Assembly (NCBI GenBank): GCA_035707965.1
Contig: DASSTJ010000116.1
Coordinates: 1 to 43,746 of the forward strand
Source of the DNA: DASSTJ01 sp035707965
Lineage (GTDB): Bacteria; Actinomycetota; Actinomycetes; Actinomycetales; Angustibacteraceae
Length of the DNA: 43,746 bases
Direction: 5' to 3'
This document shows positions 22,777-29,425 of this stretch, piece by piece. The translations under genes were made by a program, and so were the position numbers. The notes below the pieces were generated by a model that did not search any database, was not told the DNA's origin, and worked only from the letters and a program-made list of their open reading frames with translations. The number at the start of each line of letters is the position of its first letter. The stretch's first letter is position 1.

Positions 22777-23972
22777 GCGCCTCGGGGGCCTCGGGCTCGT
22801 CCCACCGGAGCGTGACCAGGAGCGTCGACCCCGTGCTCGTGGAGCAGGTGCGCCTGGAGCTCGCGCGGGACCCGGGGCCGGTCACGTCCGGACGGGTGGC
22901 TGCGGCGGTGCGCTCGGTGGGCGCGGTGCTCGGTGACCTCGGCCTGCTCGACGTCACTGACGCGCTGAAGGCAGAGCTCGTGGGCGCCGGGCCGCTGGAG
23001 CCGTTGCTCGCCGACCCCCTCGTCACGGACGTGCTGGTCAACGCCGACCGAGGCGTGTGGGTTGACCGTGGCCAGGGCCTGGAGCAGGTGCGGCTCAGGC
23101 TCGGTTCGGAGGCGGACGTCCGACGGCTCGCCGTGCGGCTGGCGGCGACAGCCGGTCGGCGGCTGGACGACGCATGCCCCTACGTGGACGCGCGTCTGCC
23201 CGGCGGGGTCCGGTTGCACGCCGTCCTCCCGCCGCTCGCGCAGGAAGGGACGCACCTGAGCCTGCGGGTGCCGCACCGGCGCGTGCTCACCCTCGACGAC
23301 CTGGGCACGGCCGGCACCGTCCCGCCGTCGTGGCAGCCGATCCTGCGGACGGTCGTCGAGAGCCGGTGCGCCTTCCTCGTCACGGGTGGCACCGGGTGTG
23401 GCAAGACGACGGTGCTGGGCGGCCTGCTGTCCCTCGTCCCGACGTGCGAGCGGGTCGTGGTCGTCGAGGACTGCAGCGAGCTGCGCGTCGACCATCCCCA
23501 CGTCGTCCGCCTGGAGTCCCGGCCGCCGAACGTGGAGGGCCAGGGAGCCGTCACCATGACCGACCTGGTCCGCCAGGCGCTGCGCATGCGGCCGGACCGA
23601 CTCGTCGTCGGCGAGGTCAGGGGTGCGGAGGTGCGCGAGCTGTTGACCGCCCTCAACACAGGTCACGAGGGCGGGTGCGGCACCATCCACGCCAACGCGG
23701 CCCGCGAGGTGCCGGCCCGGCTCGAGGCCCTCGCCGCTCTCGCGGGCCTGCAGCGCGACGCGGTCGCCGCCCAGGCAGCCGGGGCGATCGACCTCGTCCT
23801 CCACCTGCGGCGGCTGGGTGGGCTGCGCCGGCTCACCGAGATCGCTGTCGTGCAGCGCGGTCGCACCGGCCTGGAGGTGGTGCCGGCACTTCTCGCGCAC
23901 GAGTCCGACCCGGCGGCGGACGGCAGCCGTGGGCCAGGGTGGCCGGCCCTTCGGGAACGGTTGGCGCGGTGA
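22773..23972 (+). CDS. tadA: TadA/CpaF-type secretion ATPase
   Basis: 399 aa, type II/IV secretion (PilT/VirB11) ATPase that powers pilus or pseudopilus assembly. The N-terminal domain contains LEPLLADPLVTDVLVN, typical of CpaF/TadA. Walker A is GGTGCGKT (205-212, Lys211), the Asp box VVVVEDCSEL, Walker B RPDRLVVGEVRG with Glu281, and the His box NTGHEGGCGTIHANAA. All catalytic motifs are intact. It corresponds to the helicase/secretion neighbourhood ATPase of Actinobacteria. It overlaps ssd by four bases and tadB by four bases, so the locus is read as one coupled operon. Confidence 0.95.
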   Translation: MSASGASGSSHRSVTRSVDPVLVEQVRLELARDPGPVTSGRVAAAVRSVGAVLGDLGLLDVTDALKAELVGAGPLEPLLADPLVTDVLVNADRGVWVDRGQGLEQVRLRLGSEADVRRLAVRLAATAGRRLDDACPYVDARLPGGVRLHAVLPPLAQEGTHLSLRVPHRRVLTLDDLGTAGTVPPSWQPILRTVVESRCAFLVTGGTGCGKTTVLGGLLSLVPTCERVVVVEDCSELRVDHPHVVRLESRPPNVEGQGAVTMTDLVRQALRMRPDRLVVGEVRGAEVRELLTALNTGHEGGCGTIHANAAREVPARLEALAALAGLQRDAVAAQAAGAIDLVLHLRRLGGLRRLTEIAVVQRGRTGLEVVPALLAHESDPAADGSRGPGWPALRERLAR

Positions 23973-24718
23973 TCGGCGTCTCGGCCGCCCTGGCGTGCGC
24001 GATGCTGGCCGGTGCGGCGGTTCTCGTGCGCCCGCCCCCGACCCGTGCCGTCGGCGACGTGGTGGGGTCGGTGGACGACGGCAGCCAGTCGGCCGGGGCG
24101 ACCTGGGCGGGGCGCGCCGTCCGAACCCGGTGGGTGCGAGCGGTGCACCGTCGACGACGGCCTTCCGCGGCGGCCGCGGCGGACGAGGTGCTCGACCTCG
24201 TCGGCGACCTCGCCGCCCTGGTGCGCGCCGGGGCCTCACCGGACCATGCCTGGACGACGGTGGTCGACCTGCGAGCCGTGCGCGGCGGCTGCGCCGCGAG
24301 CCCACACCTCGGGGGGACCGCCTCGTGCGCCCGAGAGGCGCTCGAGCACTGGGCCGCCGTGCCCGATGCGCCATCAGCGGTCGACGTCCTGCGGGCCGCG
24401 TGGTCCCTCAGCGACGACGTCGGCGCACCCCTCGCCGAGCTGCTCGAGACCGTGGCCGCGGGCATCCGGTACGACCGGCAGCTGGACACCGACGTCGCGG
24501 TCGCGCTCGCGGCTCCCCGAGCCACCGCCAGGCTGCTCGGGCTACTGCCCGTGGCGGGCCTCGCGCTGGGGCAGCTCGTCGGCGCCCATCCCGTGCGGGT
24601 CCTGCTGCAGACACCGGTGGGGCGGCTCTGCGGTCTCGCGGCGGTACTGCTGGCGCTCGTCGGGCAGCTGTGGACGCGCCGTCTCGTCTCGCTCACTCTG
24701 GCGGCGTCGCGTGCGTGA
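23969..24718 (+). CDS. tadB: TadB-like inner-membrane protein (T2SS F fold)
   Basis: 249 aa. There is a membrane segment at the N-terminus (about 2-20), a cytoplasmic helical domain, DEVLDLVGDLAALVRAGASP (about 70-190), with the type II secretion F pattern of an amphipathic helix followed by a central LRAAWSLSDDVGAPLAELLE stretch, and two C-terminal membrane helices (about 188-206 and 218-236). It forms the inner-membrane platform with TadC. The GTG start overlaps the tadA stop. Cys in RGGCAASPHLGGTASC are not part of the usual family core. Confidence 0.85.
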   Translation: MIGVSAALACAMLAGAAVLVRPPPTRAVGDVVGSVDDGSQSAGATWAGRAVRTRWVRAVHRRRRPSAAAAADEVLDLVGDLAALVRAGASPDHAWTTVVDLRAVRGGCAASPHLGGTASCAREALEHWAAVPDAPSAVDVLRAAWSLSDDVGAPLAELLETVAAGIRYDRQLDTDVAVALAAPRATARLLGLLPVAGLALGQLVGAHPVRVLLQTPVGRLCGLAAVLLALVGQLWTRRLVSLTLAASRA

Positions 24719-25286
24719 CCTCACCATCGTGGCCGCGCTGCTGCTGGCGGCAGCGGTCGTGGTGTGGCCTCGTCCCCCGGCCGAGCGTGCGGGTCGCCTG
24801 CGGCCTCTGGCGGGGAGTCGGCCTGGGCCGCGGCCCGCGTCGCGCGCCACAGGATCGCTGTCGGTCGCGCTGGTGATCCAGCTCGTGGCCGCGGCCATGG
24901 ATGCCGGCCTCCCCGCACCGCAGGCCGTGGAGGCGGCGGCCCGTGCCGCGGGACCGTCGGTCTGGTCCGAGCTCGAGGCCAGCCTGCGGCTGTGGCGTCT
25001 GGGCGAGACCGCGGCTGCGGCGTGGGACCGGGTCGACACGCGGTGGCGCCCACTCGTGCGCTGCCTCGTCCTGTCGGACACCACCGGGGTGTCTGCCGCG
25101 GCGGTGCTCCGAGCTGCGGCTCGGGACCTGCGGGAAGCGCGACGGCGCGTCGCGCGCGTCGACGCGCACCGCCTCGGTGTGCGGCTCGTGCTGCCGCTCG
25201 GACTCACCACGCTGCCTGCTTTCGTGCTCTGCGCCGTGGTCCCGGTCGTGCTGGGTCTCGCGGGTTCTGTGCTCGTCGGCGACTGA
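24711..25286 (+). CDS. tadC: TadC-like inner-membrane protein (T2SS F fold)
   Basis: 191 aa. The GTG start lies eight bases inside tadB. A first membrane helix (about 4-18) is followed by a cytoplasmic F domain, VALVIQLVAAAMDAGLPAPQ, with SDTTGVSAAAVLRAAARDLR, then a C-terminal helix pair, VRLVLPLGLTTLPAFVLCAV and VPVVLGLAGSVL. It is shorter than proteobacterial TadC, as usual in Actinobacteria. It partners TadB as the platform on which the TadA ATPase acts. It is followed by a 162-bp gap before the pilin-like gene, the only sizeable break in the operon. Confidence 0.83.
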   Translation: MRDLTIVAALLLAAAVVVWPRPPAERAGRLRPLAGSRPGPRPASRATGSLSVALVIQLVAAAMDAGLPAPQAVEAAARAAGPSVWSELEASLRLWRLGETAAAAWDRVDTRWRPLVRCLVLSDTTGVSAAAVLRAAARDLREARRRVARVDAHRLGVRLVLPLGLTTLPAFVLCAVVPVVLGLAGSVLVGD

Positions 25287-25337
25287 GTGGGTGTCGCGGT
25301 CGTCCGCAGCCGTTCGTGCACAGGCTGCGCCGGCTGC

Positions 25338-25352
25338 CCCACCGTCCACAGG
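25338..25352 (+). repeat. 15-base motif shared by the ssd and pilin leader regions
   Basis: CCCACCGTCCACAGG here is identical to 21566-21580 upstream of ssd. A shorter relative, GTCCACAGGG, is at 21544-21553. All lie 85-125 bases before a gene start of the Tad locus. It may be a transcription factor site or an RNA-level element. Confidence 0.6.
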
Positions 25353-25448
25353 GACGCCGCCGGCCCGGCGGCGACGTCGGTCTGTGCAGCACGGTGGCCG
25401 TGTCGACGACGCCTGTCGTCCGGCATTTCCGAGAGAAGGAGGAGTTCC

Positions 25449-25682
25449 ATGACGCGTCGCACCGTGTCGCGGGTGCGCAGGGGTGCAGGACGAGCCGCAC
25501 GGGAGCGGGTCCGGCGTGCCCGCGGGGCCCTGGACGACGCCGGCATGGCCACGGCGGAGTACGCCATCGGCACCCTCGCCGCGTGCGGCTTCGCGGCGCT
25601 GCTGGTGGCGATCCTCAAGGGCGGCGAGGTGAAGCGCCTGCTGCTCGGCATCATCACGAAGGCGCTGGCCCTCGGTGGCTGA
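25449..25682 (+). CDS. DUF4244 small pilin-like protein
   Basis: 77 aa. A basic N-terminus, MTRRTVSRVRRGAGRAARER, is followed by DDAGMATAEYAIGTLAACGF and a single hydrophobic helix. Gly-Met-Ala-Thr-Ala-Glu-Tyr resembles the processing and Glu-Tyr signature of Flp prepilins (cleavage after Gly, Glu at +5). DUF4244 proteins occupy the Flp pilin position of actinobacterial Tad loci. AGAAGGAGGAG precedes the ATG. A Cys in the membrane helix is unusual. No prepilin peptidase gene is in the window, so the processing enzyme must be elsewhere. Confidence 0.87.
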   Translation: MTRRTVSRVRRGAGRAARERVRRARGALDDAGMATAEYAIGTLAACGFAALLVAILKGGEVKRLLLGIITKALALGG

Positions 25683-26097
25683 TGTCGACGCCGCCACCTG
25701 GAGGATGGCGCTGGGGCGGCCGCCGAGGTCACGGCAGGACGTCGGCACGGTGACGGCCGAGCTCGCGGTCGCGATGCCAGCCGTGACCGTCCTGCTCGCG
25801 GCCGTGCTGTCCGTCGGTCAGGCGGTGCTCACCCAGGTCGCGTGCCTGGACGCCGCTCGGGCGGGGGCCCGGGCGGCGTCCCGCGGCGACGACCCCGGCG
25901 CCGTGCGGCAGGTTGCCGCCGAGGCGGCGCACGGTTCCACGGACTCGGACGGCACCCACGTCTCGGTGGTGCGTGCCGGTTCGCACGTCACCGTCACCGT
26001 GTCACGGCCGTTGCGGCTGCTGGCCTTCGGGCCGTCCGTGCAGGTACGGGCGCAAGCCGTGGCCCAGTCCGAGCAGCCACGTGAGGCGCTCGGATGA
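25675..26097 (+). CDS. tadE: TadE-like pseudopilin
   Basis: 140 aa. DVGTVTAELAVAMPAVTVLL starts the membrane helix (about residues 22-48) and has the Glu after a small-residue stretch, as in TadE minor pilins. QVACLDAARAGARAASRGDD follows, as is common in the family, then a small beta domain, HVSVVRAGSHVTVTVSRPLR. GTG at 25675 overlaps the end of the DUF4244 gene. An ATG at 25705 is possible but has GGAGG directly abutting it. The stop overlaps the next start as ATGA. Confidence 0.83.
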   Translation: MADVDAATWRMALGRPPRSRQDVGTVTAELAVAMPAVTVLLAAVLSVGQAVLTQVACLDAARAGARAASRGDDPGAVRQVAAEAAHGSTDSDGTHVSVVRAGSHVTVTVSRPLRLLAFGPSVQVRAQAVAQSEQPREALG

Positions 26098-26477
26098 CCC
26101 AGCGGCCGGCGCCCTCGGAGCGAGGCAGCGCCACCGTGCTCGTGCTCGGCGTGTGTCTCCTGACCGTCGTGCTGCTGACGACGGTCGCGGCCCTCGGCTC
26201 CGCTCTCGTTGCCCGGCATCGCGCCGAGTCCGTGGCCGACCTCGCCGCGCTGGCGGCAGCCGACGTCCTCGTGGGCCGCGCCGCGGGGCAGCCCTGCGCC
26301 GCGGCTCGCGCCGCGGTGGCCGCGAACAGCCGCGGTGACGTGACCGTGGTGGAGTGCCGGCCCGAGCGCGATGCCGTCGAGGTCGAGGTCACGGTGCGTC
26401 CCGTCGGCTGGGTCGCAGCCGTTGGCTCGGCCACGGCACGGGCACGAGCCGGCCCGGCGACGTCCCCTCCGCCGTGA
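26094..26477 (+). CDS. TadE/TadG-like protein of the helicase/secretion neighbourhood
   Basis: 127 aa. ERGSATVLVLGVCLLTVVLL begins the single membrane helix (about 9-35). RHRAESVADLAALAAADVLV is the hallmark of TadG-like and Rv3654c-type proteins: aligned small helical residues after the membrane segment. Cys pair C68 and C88 (QPCAAAR and VVECRPE) could form a disulfide outside the cell. It is the last gene of the Tad operon. Its end is 31 bp from the stop of the converging helicase, and no strong terminator lies between. Confidence 0.83.
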   Translation: MTQRPAPSERGSATVLVLGVCLLTVVLLTTVAALGSALVARHRAESVADLAALAAADVLVGRAAGQPCAAARAAVAANSRGDVTVVECRPERDAVEVEVTVRPVGWVAAVGSATARARAGPATSPPP

Positions 26478-26508
26478 CGGAGGCCCCGGATGGCCGACGG
26501 CGGGTGGG

Positions 26509-28824
26509 TCAGCTGCTGAGGCGGACGAGCTCGGCCAGGAGCAACCCCGCCCCCGCCTTGTCGAGCGGCTCGTTGCCGTTGCCGCACTTGGGCGACTGCA
26601 CGCACGACGGGCAGCCGGCGAGGCAGGTGCAGGACAGCAGAGCCTGGTGGGTCGCCGCCCACCAGGTTGCCGCCGCCCCGAAACCGCGCTCGGCAAAGCC
26701 GGCGCCGCCTGCCTGACCGTCGTGAACGGCGATGGTCGGTCGTCCCGTGTCGGCGTGGCGCACGGTCGACACCCCACCTACGTCCCAACGGTCGCAGGTG
26801 GCGACGAGCGGCAGGATGCCGATGGCGGCGTGCTCGGCGGCGTGCAGCGCCCCCGGGAGGTCGGCCGGCTCGATACCGAGCTCCAGAAGGCGGTCGGCCG
26901 AGAGCGTCCACCAGACCGCCTTCGTCGAGAGCGAGCGCACCGGGAGGTCGAGCGGTTCCTCGCCGAGCACCTCTCCGGAGCCGAGGCGGCGCCGCAAGAA
27001 GGAGGTCACCTGCACCGAGACGTCGGCGGGTCCGAAGCAGAGCTCCAGGTCGCCGTGCCGCTGCACGGTCAGCGGCTCGCCCAGTCGGACGTCCGTGACC
27101 GAGCGGGCGTGCGTCGTCCAGTCAGGTGCCGCTCGCTCGACGAGAGCGACGTGCTCGTCGAGGTCCAGCCCCCGCACCAGGAAGGTCGCGCCCTGGTGCA
27201 CGTAGACCGCTCCGGTGTGCACCGTGCGGTCGGCGGCGCCGGCGTCGACGGTGCCGAGCACGCGGCCGGTCTCCTCTTCCACGACGCGGACGGGCTCGCC
27301 CCCGGTGCCGCGCAGGTCGACGTGGTCGGTGGCGCGGTCCGCACGCGCCCAGAACCAGCCGGCCGGTCGCCGGCGCAGCACGCCTCCGGCGACGAGCACG
27401 TCGAGCACCGCCCCGCTGGTGGCCCCGAACAGCGTGAGGTCTGCCGGCGTCAGCGGCAGCTCGGCGGCAGCAGCCGCCAGGTGGGGCGCGAGCACGTACG
27501 GGTTCTGGGGATCGAGCACGGTCTGCTCGGTCGTCGCGCCGAACACCGCCTCCGGGTGGTGCACCAGGTAGGTGTCGAGCGGGTCGTCCGCGGCCACGAG
27601 CACGGCAAGGGCGTCCTGCCCGGAACGGCCGGCCCGACCGACCTGCTGCCACAGGGACGAACGCCGGCCCGGCCAGCCGGCGAGCAGGACGGCGTCCAGG
27701 CCGGAGACGTCGACACCCAGCTCGAGCGCGTTCGTCGCCGCGAGGCCGAGCAGGGAGCCGTCGCGCAGCGCGCGCTCGAGGCGTCGGCGGTCCTCGGGCA
27801 GATAGCCACCGCGGTAGGCCGCGACCCGGTCGGGCAGGTCGGGGTCGACGTCCGCCAGCAGTCGTCGCGTCTGGGCCGCGACCGTCTCCACGCCGCGGCG
27901 CGAGCGCACGAACGCCAGGGTGCGCACGCCGGCGCTCGTGAGGTCCGCGAGGAGGTCGGCGGTCTCGGCCAGGGCGCTGCGGCGGGTGGGCGCTCCGCCT
28001 TCGCCGCCGCCCTCGAGCAGCGGAGGCTCCCACAGGACGACGTCGGTGGCGCCCCGCGGCGACGCGTCGTCCTCCACGGCGCGCACGGGCAGTCCGGTCA
28101 GGCGGCCTGCGTGCTCCGCCGGGTCGCTCACCGTGGCCGACGCGAGCACGAGCACCGGGTCCCCCCCGTACCGCGCGGCCACCCGCCGCAGTCGCCGCAG
28201 CACGGCGGCGACGTGCGAGCCGAACACGCCCCGGTAGTGATGGCACTCGTCGACGACGACGTACCGCAGCCCACGAAGGAAAGGTGCCCAGCGCTCGTGA
28301 CCGGGCAGCAGCGAGTGGTGCAGCAGGTCCGGGTTGGTGAGGACGTAGTCGGCGTGCTCCCGCACCCAGCGACGCTCGTCGGGGGGCGTGTCGCCGTCGT
28401 ACGTCGCCGCTCGGGGCGCCGACAGGCCCAGCGCGGACAGTGCAGCGAGCTGGTCGGCCGCGAGCGCCTTGGTCGGGCTGAGGTAGAGCGCGGTCGCGCG
28501 GCGGGTGCCAGGCCCTTGCGGGGACCTCAGGTCGCTCAGCACCGGCAGCAGGTAGGCGAGCGACTTGCCGCTCGCGGTGCCGGTGGCGATGACGACGTGC
28601 TGGCCGGAGTGCGCCAGCTCGGCGGCGGCCACCTGGTGGGCCCACGGCCGATCGATCCCCCGGTCCTGCAGCGCCCGGACCAGGTCGTCGTCAGCCCATG
28701 CCGGCCACGGCTCGGTGCGACCGCTGCGCGCCGGCAGGTGCTCGACGTGCAGCACCCGGTCCGCACGGGGACCGGTCGGACGCACCAGCGACAGCAGGTC
28801 GGTCGCGGGTCGGGGTGTGGCCAC
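26509..28824 (-). CDS. DECH-box superfamily 2 helicase with C-terminal zinc cluster
   Basis: 771 aa. Motif I TGTASGKS is at 81-88, motif II is DECH (192-195, VVVDECHHYRG), motif III ASATVSDPA, and motif VI QQVGRAGRSGQD. The C-terminal DUF1998/MZB-type domain ends in a Cys cluster (C732, C734, C738, C741, C747: SCTCLAGCPSC-x5-C), a likely metal site. This is the helicase that defines the actinobacterial helicase/secretion neighbourhood, always near the Tad-like genes, and is related to the DNA-repair helicase MrfA/Hrq1. The GTG start at 28824 has a GGAGC just before it. Why it is tied to the secretion locus is not known. It converges on the Tad operon and diverges from the STAS gene. Confidence 0.92.
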   Translation of the reverse strand: MATPRPATDLLSLVRPTGPRADRVLHVEHLPARSGRTEPWPAWADDDLVRALQDRGIDRPWAHQVAAAELAHSGQHVVIATGTASGKSLAYLLPVLSDLRSPQGPGTRRATALYLSPTKALAADQLAALSALGLSAPRAATYDGDTPPDERRWVREHADYVLTNPDLLHHSLLPGHERWAPFLRGLRYVVVDECHHYRGVFGSHVAAVLRRLRRVAARYGGDPVLVLASATVSDPAEHAGRLTGLPVRAVEDDASPRGATDVVLWEPPLLEGGGEGGAPTRRSALAETADLLADLTSAGVRTLAFVRSRRGVETVAAQTRRLLADVDPDLPDRVAAYRGGYLPEDRRRLERALRDGSLLGLAATNALELGVDVSGLDAVLLAGWPGRRSSLWQQVGRAGRSGQDALAVLVAADDPLDTYLVHHPEAVFGATTEQTVLDPQNPYVLAPHLAAAAAELPLTPADLTLFGATSGAVLDVLVAGGVLRRRPAGWFWARADRATDHVDLRGTGGEPVRVVEEETGRVLGTVDAGAADRTVHTGAVYVHQGATFLVRGLDLDEHVALVERAAPDWTTHARSVTDVRLGEPLTVQRHGDLELCFGPADVSVQVTSFLRRRLGSGEVLGEEPLDLPVRSLSTKAVWWTLSADRLLELGIEPADLPGALHAAEHAAIGILPLVATCDRWDVGGVSTVRHADTGRPTIAVHDGQAGGAGFAERGFGAAATWWAATHQALLSCTCLAGCPSCVQSPKCGNGNEPLDKAGAGLLLAELVRLSS

Positions 28825-28959
28825 GCTCCATGCTCCCCGTCGGGCACGCGGCGCGCCGCACCGGGCCGACCCGCCGCGGCGAGACTGCCCGCTCCATCAC
28901 GTCACGATCCGGCCGTGAGTGGTTCAATGAGCCACCCAGGCGTTGCACCAGGAGGAACA

Positions 28960-29307
28960 GTGGACCTATCCGTCAGCACGCGTGAGCAGGGCGGGCGCAC
29001 GATCGTCGAGGTGGGCGGCGAGATCGACGTCTACAGCGCCCCGACGCTGCGCGACCAGCTCAACACGCTGGTCGCCGACGGTCGCTACGACCTCGTCGTC
29101 GACATGCGCAATGTCGACTTCCTCGACTCCACGGGGCTCGGTGTGCTCGTCGGTGGGCTGAAGCGCGTGCGGTCGCACGACGGCTCCCTCCACCTGGTGT
29201 GCGCCCAGGACCGGGTCCTCAAGGTCTTCCGCATCACCGGCCTCACCAAGGTCTTCGCGATCCACGACAGCGTCGAGGAGGCGCTGGCCGACCAGCCCAC
29301 CGGCTGA
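28960..29307 (+). CDS. STAS-domain anti-sigma factor antagonist (BldG-like)
   Basis: 115 aa, a single STAS domain. IVEVGGEIDVYSAPTLRDQL and VVDMRNVDFLDSTGLGVLVG are characteristic; Ser57 in DSTG is the expected phosphorylation site. Unphosphorylated, such proteins bind an RsbW-type kinase/anti-sigma factor and free its sigma factor. GGAGGAAC precedes the GTG start. Position between the helicase and hppA matches bldG of Streptomyces. In Streptomyces an RsbW-like gene is next door; none is present here, so its partner must be elsewhere. Confidence 0.93.
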   Translation: MDLSVSTREQGGRTIVEVGGEIDVYSAPTLRDQLNTLVADGRYDLVVDMRNVDFLDSTGLGVLVGGLKRVRSHDGSLHLVCAQDRVLKVFRITGLTKVFAIHDSVEEALADQPTG

Positions 29308-29325
29308 GGCCTGCGCCACAGGCAC

Positions 29326-29356
29326 TTGGCGAGGCCGTTCGCCCACGGGATAAAGT
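29326..29356 (+). promoter_or_regulatory. Candidate hppA promoter
   Basis: TTGGCG (29326-29331) is followed after 17-19 bases by GATAAAGT, which offers GATAAA or TAAAGT as -10. The hppA ATG is about 70 bases downstream. This AT-rich stretch stands out in the local sequence. Confidence 0.55.
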
Positions 29357-29425
29357 CCGGGGCGAGCGTCCCCGGTCCTGGAGCGACATCGCGTCCCGGG
29401 GACGCACCCACGTCAAGGAGGACGG

